From Nageia nagi (Eukaryota; Pinophyta): a DNA stretch of 64,000 bases. The number at the start of each line of letters is the position of its first letter. Position 1 is the first letter of the stretch. The stretch is from the NCBI GenBank assembly GCA_050084985.1, contig JBITNC010000001.1, forward strand, positions 186,310,001-186,374,000, written 5' to 3'. The notes beneath the pieces are model-generated. The model did no database searches, was not told where the DNA came from, and saw only the letters and a program-made list of their open reading frames with translations. Below, one piece after another: positions 21,323 to 33,030 of this stretch. The position numbers were made by a program, and so were the translations under genes.

Positions 21323-22161
21323 TGTTGCAGTGAAAATAGAGCTGGAATGTAGAATAATATGAAATACAATTATTCTTAAATTTTCATTGAACTTGAAATT
21401 ATGTAAAATAGGTAAAAATGTTGTAATTGTAAACTGATATTGATTTTCAACTCAAACTATAATTTGCCCTTGGAAGGGACTTTTACAAATGCCATTTGCC
21501 AAAATGAGGGTATTAGATCTTCATTGTTTTTGATTTGCTTACTTCTCTCCTTGATATGGACAACCTGTAAATCCTACATACATGCAAAAGATAATAACAT
21601 CAAAGCATCTATGTATAAAATGTATTAAATTGAAACTAGCATAAAACAATAAAAGGTATGAGCTCACAAGATTTTGGCAGCATTACCCTACTTCAAAAAA
21701 TGGGTCCCTATTGCTTTGTTTTGGCTTGTATTTATAGATTTTGGGTGAGATTTTCCAAGGCTGGTAAGAGGAAGTGAAAAGCCATCGTAGGTCGTAACTA
21801 ACCCCCTCTATCCACATCATCTTGGAAGAATGAGACATTACAACTTTCTTTTATCATTTTTGGTTTATGTTCAGCTATTATAGAGTCATTGATGATTGCT
21901 AGACGGATGTTGGCGATCATCCTAAAATGCTGACGATTGTTTTGGGTCACTGGCAACTGGTTTTCAATTTTTATAACAATATTAAAGTGACCGCCAAATA
22001 GCCAATCTTTACTGAAAAAGGGTCATGTGACCACTCATTTTGCATGTATTCAATGAGATCTATCCAATAATATGGTTTTTAAACCTATTTTATATTGTCT
22101 CAAATAATTATGATTATTTCAATGTTTACTAGTTAAAAAGGGACATTTTTAGGTGTCTACA
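21323..22161 (-). repeat. element 1 5' LTR
   Basis: 839 bp, TGTAGACACC ... CACTGCAACA on the minus strand. A TATA box (CTATAAATACAAG) lies near 21725-21739 and would drive the element transcript leftwards. It pairs with 4185-5023. Confidence 0.93.
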
Positions 22162-22166
22162 ATTAC
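22162..22166. repeat. target-site duplication of element 1, right
   Basis: ATTAC, identical to 4180-4184. Confidence 0.93.
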
Positions 22167-22850
22167 AAATATAATGGGCCTATAGCTACCTAGGAACAAC
22201 CTTCTTAAAGATATAATTTTAACTTGCCAAATGATTAAAATCAAGTATACATAATCCAACTTTTTTAATTGCATATCATAAATAAGTATCCATTATCATT
22301 CAAAAATGAGCAATTAATGAAAATGAACTAGGTGCATTGGAAAATCATCTAAATAGCATATTAGCACATCGTTGGCACCCTAAATGCAATATAAATTTTA
22401 ATAAAAAATACAAATGTAATAATATGTACTTGAGATATGTAGATGTCATTCAAATAAATTTTGAGAAAAAATTAGATCCAAATTCTATCAGTAGCTCACA
22501 CAACTCAAAGAAGTGGATGCCATCAGTGCTATGGAAATGGTGATTTTTAGCATCCAAAAAAAGGATGAGAGGAATTTAATATTTTCATAAGGCCAATAAG
22601 ACCTCCATATAATAATTTAGGAACTATATAGCAAAAAATATGTGATACCCTAATTAAAATCCCAAGGTCAACCTATAAAATCAAAATAATTGTAAAAATA
22701 GTTCATTTTGATTTTGATGCCCTTACCATTTAGAACTTTGATAAGTAAACATTGACTTACTTGCTAAACTCACTAAGTTTTCCACCTTGCTAGCAATGTT
22801 ATACTATTAAAGCATCCATTCTATCCCTAATTTTAATGCATCAAGTAGGA
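22167..22850. other. pre-insertion locus, no gene seen
   Basis: Continuation of the locus split by element 1. A 68-aa open frame at 22337-22543 shows no domain and no partner, so I do not call it a gene. Confidence 0.5.
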
Positions 22851-22855
22851 GGATG

Positions 22856-24960
22856 TCCATAGAGGACTTGAGACTATGGAGTTATGGCTACCATCAATTA
22901 GAGGAGTATTCGATGGCCAATTATAAGGAGGATAGGTCATCTAGTAGAGTATCTCTATAATCTACCAATAAAGCATGTGGTAAGTAAATTCAAAGTTGAA
23001 ATATTATATTTTTTATTATTCATAAGTGGAGAGGATAGACTAATAGACTCAAGCATTACCTTATAAGATTGTAAGGGGTTAATATGGGGTGGGCCTATGA
23101 GGAATACAACTTTAGATTTGGATTGAGCCTTCCTACAAACCTAGCAATCAAATGATATTTTAGATTGATGTAGGTTAGGAGAGCTTACATACATGGGGAT
23201 AGTATAGGTGTATACTCCACTTCTCACTACATTAGCTAAGAGATGGGATCAGGATTGCTACTCATTTCACCTTCCCACTAGAGAAATTATAGTAACTCTA
23301 AAGGATGTGTACTAGATACAGGGTATATCCATCAAGGGTGGCCTGATTTATTAATGTGAGATGGGGGATGATAACACCCATGGGGTTGAGTGTTTATGAT
23401 TGATTAGATCAGATGACCATAACTGGGATCATCGATCAGTGTGACTCCAAGAGGGTTGTAGGTATGTCAAAGTAGGGATACACCTAAGGTTGCATGTGAT
23501 GGCTATTATTACTACATATTTATATCCCAATAAAAGCCATTAACCTAATCCTATTTGTATGAGATGGATAATATGAGAGATATACACTTAGGGGTGATAG
23601 TTCACATGGGGGCCAGTAGTATTAGGCTAGCTTTATAGAGATTTGTATTCATTCATAAATGTTGATAAGGTCAACATGATGATTGATCATGCTAGTCTCC
23701 TACAAGTTTAGGCCTATGAGCACATCTCAATTATTAGGCCAACAAAACTGCAAAGGGTGAAATATGACCCAATAAATGTGGCCTTAGCATGCTAGACTAG
23801 CCCATTGGGTGGATATAGGCCTTCTTGATCCATGGAGGTAAGGAGGAGAGACATCAATGACCTCTAAGAGGTGAACATCATATGGGTATGCTAAACTAAT
23901 TATGTGTAGCACAAAGATGCTCATCATTTTGTGTGGGTGAGGCAAATCCACTTCTTCTACACTAGGTAGAAGATAATGGACCATATCATCCAAAGTGGGT
24001 GTTGAGATAGTTTGGGATATAGTAGTCAATCCCAATAGTGACCCTAGTGTACTATTGATACATAGTGAAGAAAGACATTCCTAATGGTGTGTAGGATATG
24101 CTAGTATGGATGGTAGGGTGGCTAGAGCCACTAGTAGAAGATGTTGCTATGGAGGTAGCCATGGCACCTAGGATTTCTCCTAGTTATGTAGCATGGTGGA
24201 TAGCTATGCATCTATATATTTGGTCCTAGATGAGTCAAATAGTGGGAGTGATGATGTAGTGATCCTACCATTAGAGGAGGAAGATGAGATAAATGTAGAT
24301 ATTCCTATCCATGATGGGCCTTGACCAGTAGGGGTACTAGAAGTGCTAGTAGTAGTTGCACCCACTCTAGGTAAGAAAGATTCTTCTCCATAATGCTTAA
24401 AAAAAAATTAAATGTAGCTACTAAGAGACTAAATAGCATTATGTATGATATTACAAGGGTGTTAGATGCATAGGTATCAATTATGGAGGCTAAGCTAGCT
24501 ATATTAAGGTTGATGGAGGTTGAGGTTACATGTATCCAACCATTAGAGTTGGAGTTGGCTATGGTGAGGTCTACACTAGTGATGTGGGATGTAGAGGTGG
24601 CTTCACTATCATAAATAGTGAAGGATATCCAAGATACACTCACCATACCCCCACTAGATCAATAATGGGCATTTGTGCAAATTTAACATGATTAGATTAT
24701 AGCTCAACCTCTAGAGATATTCAAACTATAAGCCAAGTATATGAGGGCCAAGACACTTTTAGAGATTCATGGACTCACAATGAGTGATATCTTTGGTGGA
24801 GTCTCTATATCTAGAGCTAGTGGTAGGAGAGTGTGCTCTAAGAGTGACAAATCTAGTAGTGGTGCTAGTGCCCACCCATAGGGGTGGATGATGTAGGGAT
24901 AAGACCCATGTATATCTATTTTGTACCACATTTTGACTTTTGGTAGACTCAATACTCTAT
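22856..24960 (+). pseudogene. second PMD gene relic
   Basis: PMD marks: VYTPLLTTLAKRWDQD followed by FHLPTREIIVTLKDVY (23200-23310) and GISIKG, then AYEHISIIRP (about 23712-23745), where the usual Trp before AYEH is a TAG (TGG->TAG). A Glu/Asp-rich linker (DESNSGSDDVV, EEEDEI) lies near 24230-24300, and possible splice donors GTAAGT (22982) and GTAAGA (24371) suggest introns. Frames change several times. It is on the plus strand, so if element C originally continued across here it would be the antisense PMD of that minus-strand element. Small minus-strand open frames in this area are shadows. Confidence 0.7.
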
Positions 24961-25649
24961 ATTTTTTTATCTTTATGTTGTATTTAAATGGTTGACATTG
25001 GAGTCATACATATCCATAATGAACTCTAAAAATTGACTCATTAATAGTAAAACATGCTAAACATGAACACATTATGTTATGTACAATAGATAACAACCAT
25101 AAGACACACACAAACTGAAATGATACATAACCTAAAGGAACCAAGATACCTTAGAGAAATTAGTGAAGGTTAGGAGGGTGCATATGAGCATAGATATCAC
25201 ATCACAACATCTAGGATCAACCTAGAGGCTAAGGTACATTATTAAGAATGATTAAAAGTGGATTTTAAACATTCTATTCCAGAAAAACCATAGAGCTAAT
25301 GCCCTAAAATAGAGATAGAAAGGAATTGGCATCATGCATAGAGAGGACTTAGATCCCTAGATTATCGACACAAAAGGAAAAGATGAATATAAAGATGAAA
25401 AATCATTCAAATAGTGAATATACAAAATGGGAAAGCAAAAAGATACAAAAATAACCTAGCTACTAATATACACTAATTGTGATGTCAAAAAGAACTCAAG
25501 GAACAACTTTATGTACTTGGGGAGTTTTTTCCATCCAATTACACTTTACTGAGGCAGGGAGAAAAAGAGGCACTTTTTTACTAGTCATCCCTATGTTGTT
25601 GGCACTCTAAAAGTAATAATGTACACTACTTGAATCATGCCTTTTGATT
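24961..25649. other. no gene seen; possible decayed rDNA spacer at right end
   Basis: No coding frame is recognised. The last ~100 bases before the 18S fragment (TTGTTGGCACTCT ... GAATCATGCCTTTTGATTC) could be decayed 5' external transcribed spacer, but I cannot confirm it by eye. Confidence 0.4.
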
Positions 25650-26069
25650 CCCTATTTGATCCTACTAGTATTCATATTCTTGTATCAAATATTAAGCCAT
25701 GCATGTCTAAGTATGAACTATTTCATATTGTGAAACTACGAATGGCTCATTAAATCAGTTATAGTTTATTTTAAGGTACCTTACTACTTGGATAACCATA
25801 GTAATTCTAGAGCTAATATGTGCACAAAATATTGAATCTCAAAAGGGATGCATTTATTAGATAAAATTTCAACATGGGTTCACCCATTTCTCTAGTGATT
25901 CATGATAACTTGATGGATCACATGACCCTAGTGCCGATGATGCTTCAATCAAATTTTTTCCCTATCAATTTTTGCTGGTAGGATAGAGACCTACCATGGT
26001 AGTGATGGGTGATGGAGAATTAGGCTTTGATTTTGGAGAGGGAGCCTAAGAAATGGCTACCACATCCAA
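25650..26069 (+). pseudogene. 18S rRNA fragment, decayed 5' ~420 nt
   Basis: Colinear with the start of plant nuclear 18S rRNA: TTGATCCTACTAGT (for TTGATCCTGCCAGT), TTAAGCCATGCATGTCTAAG, CGAATGGCTCATTAAATCAG, GTAATTCTAGAGCTAATA, GGGATGCATTTATTAGATAA, ATCATGATAACTTGA, GGTAGGATAGAG, ACCATGGTAGTGA, GGAGAATTAG, GGAGAGGGAGCCT and GGCTACCACATCC. Differences are mainly C->T and G->A, so it is a methylated, dead copy and not a working gene. The left end falls at the mature 18S 5' end. The right end runs straight into a gypsy polypurine tract and LTR. Confidence 0.92.
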
Positions 26070-26080
26070 AGAGTGGAAAA
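26070..26080 (+). other. gypsy polypurine tract at rRNA-LTR junction
   Basis: CCAAAGAGTGGAAAA runs directly into the LTR start at 26081. The upstream CACATCCAA belongs both to 18S rRNA and to the conserved tract of this element group, so the two sequences share about nine bases at the junction. Confidence 0.75.
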
Positions 26081-26585
26081 TGTAGATGCCTTAAAATGAA
26101 CCTTTATGTATTTAATAAATCATTTTAATCCCTTAATAATATATTATTTGAAAAGTGATTTAAAATGTATAAAAGAGGTGTAAGCCATATATTTGAACCC
26201 TATGGATTATATAAAGGATCAAATATTATAAAATAAGCATCCCTATATAAAGGCATTAAAGACATACAAAGAAAGGGGAGATGGTATTATCATCAAGAGG
26301 AAACTAGATAAAGAATAGATTATAGAATACCCAAGGCTTTTATCAATTGAGGATTAGATAGAGAATCAAGGACTTGAACATCATTTGTAAAGCAAACCTT
26401 TCCAAGGTCTTCTTATCTGTAACAAGTGAATATCTTCTCTCAAAGATTATCATACTTTTGTTATATTGATAAATCATTTATTCATTTATCATTTCATATT
26501 TAATTACATCTTTAATTTGATCATTAACATGACATTGATGATGTACTATTAGTAGGATATTGACATCATACTAGTTTGTATGATC
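26081..26585 (+). repeat. gypsy LTR, plus orientation, 3' truncated
   Basis: Starts TGTAGATGCCTTAAAATGAAC and includes a CTATATAAAGGCATTAAAG TATA region. It aligns inverted with the minus-strand LTR at 28341-29118 over R-U5 and with the LTR piece at 2053-2313 over U3-R. Similarity ends near GTTTGTATGATCC, where minus-strand gag begins. Confidence 0.75.
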
Positions 26586-26589
26586 CATG

Positions 26590-28275
26590 ACTATATATAA
26601 GCATATTACATTCCTTATTTCATTATATAGTCATGCTTAGAGATTAAAAATAGCTTATATATAAGCAAGATGCCATCCAAAAAAATATGCTTGAGTTCAT
26701 ATTCATCCATGGTGAGTTTATTAGTAGTTTATTCCCATATCTTCACAGAATCTTTTACTGGTTGGTTAGGGAGTTATTTAATTTTACACAAGTTCTTAAG
26801 ATAAAACTTCTCAATAATGTTATAATCATAATTATGCAAAAATATGTGAATCAAATTCTCATACCTATCAATGCTTCTTCTAAGAAGCTTAAAGTACCAT
26901 TTTAGAGTCTCATCCTTCAAATTGTAAGAAAATAACATAGCCAACAAATCTTAATCATGCATATATTCAATAGCTTCTTCATGAAAGTTACAAACATGCA
27001 TCCTAGGATCCTCCATACCATCAAACTTAGTAAATTTGACACTCTTTTTCCCAAGGATTATTTTGGCAAGAATCCTAGTAGTGAGGGCTCTTTTTAAACA
27101 TGAAAGGAAATCATCCTCACTACTCACCATGTTGGTAAACCCTACATTGGTCTTTGGTGATGGTGGTGGGGAAGGAGGAGATTATTGTGAACTATTTGAT
27201 GTTTGAAGTGGAATATATTTCAAAATAGTAAACTCATTAGTACGATTAACCCTATCCTCCTTAAGTTCATGCAATACCCCTACCAAGATTTCCAATTGTT
27301 TATATGAGGTTGTTTATACTAATCAATATTTTCTTGGATATCCATAATGATATGTACCTTAATCTCATGCTCCTTGAGAGTCCAAGTTGGTTGTAGCTTA
27401 AAGGCTTCTCTAATAACTTCATTAAGTTGCTACTTAATGAGAGTTTTAATTTTATCATTAGATAAAATAACTTGACCCTTACCTTTCTTCTCTTGATGGA
27501 ACTAATATGGATTAAGGATCAAATTGCTATTAAATTCATTATCATCACTTTTAGGTTCTAACTAGTGATCACTATCAAAAACATCATCCTCATGTATTTT
27601 CTATTCCAACTCATCATCAAGCTCTAGTTCAAACTCTACTCCATTAGGATCTACATAGCCTGCATTATGGTGATAGTCGATCATGTCATTTGTTTCATGC
27701 ATTTTATGCATAGGATGGAGGTGTTTTGATGATTTCTTATAATAGAATAAGGTATCTTTAGATTTTATAGTTTCCAAACCATTACCAAGCAAATTTAAAT
27801 CTATAAGAAGTTTCAACATAATAGGAGCATTATTATGAACAAAAAATTATAACCTTTCCTTATCAGATAACACCTATTGAATAGATTGAGCATTATAAGG
27901 AATCCTATCAAGATCAGGGAGTTCATCATCATCAAAAGGTTCTAGATAAGGAGCCAAATTATCTAAGTTGTTAGAATCAATAATAGCATATCGATTAGGA
28001 GTCTCTCTAATAATGGACATTCATTTATTGGAATCTAAAGATTTAGAATACCATATGGTCCTTGGAGGAGGGATTTGAATAGATAATTCAAGATTAATTC
28101 AAATACTTCTCCTAAACTTAAAAAATTATACTTTGGATTTAGATATTATAGGTTTATATAGATTAAGATCCATCTTTTGGATATAAGTATAACAAGCCCT
28201 AGTTTTATCTTACTCTTTGGCTACTATTTGGACCACTTCCTCTATGAGAGAAAAAAGTAACGAAAATGGATTCAT
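26590..28275 (-). pseudogene. gypsy gag relic
   Basis: Starts at ATG 28275 (MNPFSLLFSLIEEVV), about 50 bases after the primer site. It has an acidic mid-part (YLEPFDDDELPDLDRIP, GVEFELELDDELE), a Ser/Pro stretch, then the gag domain: KFTKFDGMEDPRMHVCNFHE, LKDETLKWYFKLLRRSID and LDGILLIYKLFLISKHD. It matches the gag piece at 61525-62102. Stops are mostly Gln-to-stop. It is cut at the 3' side where the plus-oriented LTR begins, so zinc knuckle and pol are missing. Confidence 0.82.
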
Positions 28276-28325
28276 GATTTTACAAAAGCATTTTTCCCTA
28301 GACAAAGACCTAGGTGTGTAAGAAC

Positions 28326-28340
28326 ATCAGGTTCACCAAA
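28326..28340 (-). other. gypsy primer-binding site candidate
   Basis: On the minus strand TTTGGTGAACCTGATG follows the LTR end TTTACA directly. It differs from the TGGCGC site of elements 1 and 2, so this is a separate gypsy family. The tRNA is not identified. Confidence 0.55.
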
Positions 28341-29118
28341 TGTAAACCCTAAATAATGTGATAGTGTAATTAACTAATGGAATTAATACAAACACTATTT
28401 GATCTATTAGTTAGTTGACATAAAGCAAGAATATGACAACAAATGTTTAATATTCAATTAATCAAAGAAAGGCATACATCAAGAACAAGCAATATCATAC
28501 ACACTAGTATGGCATCAATTCCCTAGTAATAGTAAATCATTAGCATCATGTTAATTATCAAATTAAAGATGCAACATAAGATGAAATGATAAATGAAGGA
28601 ATGATTTATCAAAATAATGAAAGTATGATAATATTTGAGATAAGAGATTCACTTGTTATAGATAAGAACACCTTGTAAAGGTTTTGTTTGCAAATAATAT
28701 TTGATTCCTTGATTTTGTATTTGATCTTTAGCTGATATAAGCCTTGGATCTTCTATAATCTACCCCTTGTCTAGTTTCCTCTTAATGATAATCCCATCCC
28801 CCCTTTCTTTGTATGTATTTAATACCTTTATATTGGGATGCATCTATTATAGAATTTCACCCCATTTATAATACATAAGGATAAATATATGGCCTACACA
28901 TATTTTATATATTTTAAATATTTATTTAGTCAAGTGGTTATGCCTTTGAAAATCTTGACTTAGTGGTTTAGTCAAGATGGCATTTGATAGTTTGTGACAT
29001 GGTTAAGATACAATGGTCACATAAGTATTTGTTTGGTGAAGTTATCATCAAGTGAGAGAATTAAATTATAAAACATTACGATGTATGACGCCTTCATATA
29101 CCCTCATATGCCCTCAAC
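28341..29118 (-). repeat. gypsy 5' LTR of the gag-bearing element
   Basis: On the minus strand it probably begins TGTTGAGGGCATATGAGGG (29118) and ends GGGTTTACA (28341), with a TATA-like CAATATAAAGGTATTAAA. The end is well supported by the primer site and gag that follow. The start is my best reading of a TGTTG boundary. Confidence 0.65.
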
Positions 29119-29743
29119 AAATACAAAATAATGATCTAAAATAAAACAAAATTACAAAAATAAAAATAAAAAAATATTTTTTTTTATAAATATTAATGAT
29201 AATTTTTTATATCCTTGGTTGAGAATGCAATGATATCACTTGGTTGATTATGCATTTGATAGTATTGTGCATATATGATATTGTTAATATCATGTTATGG
29301 TTGATACATTTCATTTATTATGCACATGTGATATATAGTTGATGATGTATTTCATCTTTTATGTTATGCATATGTGATGACTTGGTATTTTTTATTAGTT
29401 TATGAATGACATATATCTTATATGAGTTTCTTGTAGCTTACAAGTTTTTCTTGAGATTGCTAGTTACTTTAGGTATGCAAGCTCATGGAGTCTCATTAGA
29501 ACAACATGTTGTTGAATAATTACTCTTGTACAAAGAAACTATTTTTATGTCAATGATTGTATTATAAAACTATTTATTAAAATGGTTAAGTAGTTCAACC
29601 ATTGTAGAACCATATATATTCTATTAATTTCGTAAAAATGTAAAAAGTTCTCAACTCCACTTATATCTCTATGGAAGAGAACTCTCTCTTACTCTCTCTC
29701 TTTGTCTATTCAACTCTCTATCCAATATTACATGAAGGTAGAG
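29119..29743 (+). other. copia 3' non-coding end
   Basis: From about 29500 this matches the segment before the other copia LTR (60290-60491): TCAATGATTGTATTATAAA, CTCTCTCTTACTCTCTCTCT and CCAATATTACATGAAGGTAGAG, the last being a polypurine-like end. Copia RT or RNase H could not be read further upstream. Confidence 0.6.
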
Positions 29744-30232
29744 TGTTGGAAATTGTAATGTAATATTGTGTAATATCTATATTTAATGTAAATTCATTTA
29801 ATACTTAAAGTATCTTTATATACTTTAAAGCATTAAGAGAATAAATATAGAAAGAGGAATAAATATAGAAACATCTTTAACCTTACCCTTGGGTAAAATG
29901 AAGATTAAAGGGTGGGTTTCTTATTATAAATAGAGAGGTACCCCTCTCATTATATAACTTGATGTACCAAGATGTAATCTTGGTAATGGTTATCTTGTAG
30001 ATATTCTCTTGTAGGAGATTTGTAGAACAATTTTTAAGAATTTGTAAGAGATTTGAAAGAAGTAATAGAATGATGGTTCATAGTGGATGTACTCCCAAGA
30101 GATGGAGGAATCACTATACATGATGTGTTAATATTTTTGTGATTGATTATTGATTTTCTAGAAGGATGAATGTTAGATTTGTTGGAGAAGCTTCAAGGTG
30201 GTCTTGGTTTATGGAATCATTCAATTCCATCA
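29744..30232 (+). repeat. Ty1/copia 3' LTR
   Basis: 489 bp, TGTTGGAAATTG ... AATTCCATCA, with TATA box TTATAAATAG at 29924-29933 and a conserved GAAGGATGAATGTTAGATTTG end that matches bases 1-80. The purine-rich end before it makes it a 3' LTR. Confidence 0.85.
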
Positions 30233-31555
30233 TAGATGACTTTACCTATAATGATTTCACTTGATTTATTTTAGATAGATAGAGTGGATTGTAATGTCAA
30301 GCTTGTATCCATATTTAGGGAAAATCATGCAACTCACATCCTTCACATTTAATTGTCTTTATCTTAGAATATAAATGGTGACCATAACAATATATTCATT
30401 GATCTTTTGTGGGTAGAAGGAAAAATAGTTGCATATTGCAAAAGAGTTTTAGATTTACATAACAAACATAAAAACATTAGTTTATCACTTGTAGGCTTTT
30501 AGTCTTAAAGAAAGTAACTTATAATATTACATTACTATGATAGGAATCAAGATGTAATCCTTATGCATTTCACTTATTCTGGGAAAAAAAAACACATATT
30601 GCTTCATGTACCATTTTAAATTACCACATTTTCTCCCAGATCCAACTTAGTCAGTAATGGAAAAATGTAAGGAGAGCGTTATTCAGTCAATAGTTCTCAC
30701 ACTTACAAGGAGTTGAGTTACTCTCTTAGAATAATAAGGGAAGAAACTTTATAATGCAAAAGACATGAATGGTCATACCATCACACATTTTTCAAATGTG
30801 AACTTCAACCATACATAATGGATCTATGGTGCATAACAAATAAGATAAAATCGTCTAGCACCATATCAAACTATAAGGAACTTCATTCAATATGGAATCC
30901 ATATACTCCACCATAGCTTGCTCCTTATTTGGAAAATTAGCTAATGAGAGAAAGAATCATGTAACATAAACTTTTTTAGATTTCACTATGCTCATGTGAT
31001 GGTTACTTTTAATATATTATATTTTACTAGACCCTTTTTTAGCCATCCATAAAAATACATACATATGAGTTCACAAAGTACCTTGCATTTTATATTGAAT
31101 CAATACAATGTATATCATATGTGGGAATAATGTAAGGCCAATAACATGTGAAAAAAAATAGTACCATTTCTTTTCACATGAGTTACTTAATTCCTTAATT
31201 TCATGAAGCAATATATTTACTAATCATCAAGTAAGCAAACTAGAATTTTAGAACTAGAGGCTAAAATTTTATAGAGAGCACCTAGAATATAAAATTAAGT
31301 AATGGGAATGAATGAAATTCTTTCTTTGTGGATCCCAAGGATAATTTTTTGGGAAGAGAGGGAATGAGTATATATTTTGATAAGTTCCATAGGTAATTAT
31401 AGAAAAATATTAGTATAACCCTTCCAAATATTTTACTATTTTCCACCTCAAGCTTTTTGCTCATGGGGGACATGGAGGCTTTTATTTTATGGTGGGATTT
31501 AACCAATTTTGTTTGTAAGTTACAAGTTCTATATAGTCCTTCAAAATTATTTTTC
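30233..31555. other. no gene seen
   Basis: AT-rich sequence without a domain, LTR end or RNA gene that I can identify. The 105-aa minus-strand open frame at 31282-31599 has no recognisable features. Confidence 0.5.
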
Positions 31556-31690
31556 ACACCCCATACAAAATACCAAAATATATGGAAATAGTCCTTCAAT
31601 TATTTTGCACATTTTATGAAAAATACCAAAATGTATGGAAAAATGTCCCTTAATTATTTTGCACATCTCATGTAAAATATCAAAGTGTAT
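31556..31690. repeat. tandem repeat, ~57-bp unit, about 2.3 copies
   Basis: AAATACCAAAATRTATGGAAA followed by GTCCYTTAATTATTTTGCACAT occurs twice, with a third partial copy ending AAATATCAAAGTGTAT. Confidence 0.7.
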
Positions 31691-33030
31691 TTAGAGAAAG
31701 AATATTTAGGGTTTAAAGTAGGCTAATAAGTTTGTCCATCTCATCCCTTGATAAATTTATTTTCACATAACCCTAAAAACTATTGCATGTAAGAATACAA
31801 TACTTTAGTGAAAAAATTAAATTGAGGTGTCCAAAATATTCCCTCGCAATATCCAAAACTAGTTAATTAATTTTTCAAAATAATTAGAAATACATATTAA
31901 TATTTTAACACACAATTTTACTTGCAAAGATCACATATCTTGCAAGGTAAATTTTGTTAGTGTATACATGAACATCATACACATCACAAGGATCATGTCT
32001 TATGCATAATAATGCAACTATATGATTTGCTAAGGTCCCTATGGGTTGTTAGCAAATCAATGCCAATCATTTCCTCAATACTACCAATCCATTCCCATAG
32101 CCAACTCTTCTTTGCTTCCCTAGGATATTATATCTAACTTCCACATTGAGTCAATTTGTAACCTATGTCACAACAACCTTGAAGTCAACATCGAACTAAC
32201 ATGAGTATTGCATATAATCATTCATTATTTGTCATTCCATAACATAAATAATTTCAATCATATTCAAATTCTATAAGGCATTTGGGTCATAATAAGTGCA
32301 ATTATGTGGGTTTGGTTTATTTTGTGTTTTGCTTCATTTTTCTTTCATGCTTTTCCTTATCAAAACCTTAGGTTTTACCCTATGGAGTGTTTTGTATTTT
32401 AATTTTTTTATTTAGTTGTGTTTATAGTGCTTTACTTTTATATTCAATTCATTAGTAAGAAATAAGGGAGTGATTTTCACTTTGAATGTGTCCATATTTC
32501 AATGTATATCATTTATTGAGAAAACAGGAGGGTTTGTGGAATTTTTTCCATGGATCAATTTATTACATTCTATTTCATATTTTATTGAGAAAAAGAAAAT
32601 GTTATATTGTTACTATATTATATGAGAAATTTGGTTTAATATGTATTCCATTGCAGACTTGCATAAATTCAAGCTTGATTATTCAAGTAGAATTTCCCTA
32701 TGTCTATTTTTGATTTAGTATAAAGGGGGAAATAAGTTAAATTTTTAGTTGTGAATGATCCATTTGTACTTGGGTAAGGGGGATGAAGAAAGTTTTATAT
32801 TTTCCACCTTTTGGATTAAAATATATATTATTTATATTAAATTTTTATTTTAATTTATTAATTACATGAGTTTTAACCAATTTTATGTTTTATTATGTTT
32901 ACATGATTGTAAACACTTAGTACATGGGGGTTCTATGAAGCTAGAGGCCCTTAAAGGGTCCAAATGTTGGATTCAATTCAAGTGGGATAATGATCTCCTA
33001 GAGATCACTTGGCCATTACTAGTCATATGC
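31691..33030. other. no gene seen
   Basis: AT-rich leader-like sequence ahead of the third PMD relic. The 75-aa and 62-aa open frames here do not show a domain. The last ~100 bases before 33058 could encode the PMD N-terminus (NFPLLIALVEQW). Confidence 0.45.

Larger units (their letters stand above)
4185..22161 (-). mobile_element. element 1: complete Tat-like Ty3/gypsy LTR retrotransposon
   Basis: A 17,977-bp element on the minus strand bounded by ATTAC duplications. It has 839-bp LTRs (5'-TG...CA-3'), a primer site just inside the 5' LTR and a polypurine tract just before the 3' LTR. Internal order in element sense is leader, gag, protease, G-patch, RT, RNase H, second RNase H, integrase, ORF3, then an antisense PMD gene. 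The second RNase H and great length fit the Tat/Ogre lineage. By hand alignment the two LTRs differ at about 49 of 839 sites (about 6%), with only about six transversions. Gag-pol is broken by stops and some frameshifts, so it is non-functional now. Confidence 0.93.

Noticed and set aside
25650-26069. Working 18S rRNA gene
   Set aside because: Many conserved bases are changed by C->T or G->A and only the first ~420 bases are present.
29739-30237. Copia LTR at 29744 as a solo LTR with TAGAG/TAGAT duplication
   Set aside because: The flanks match at four of five bases, but the sequence before it matches the internal 3' end of another copia copy, so it is a 3' LTR and not a solo LTR.
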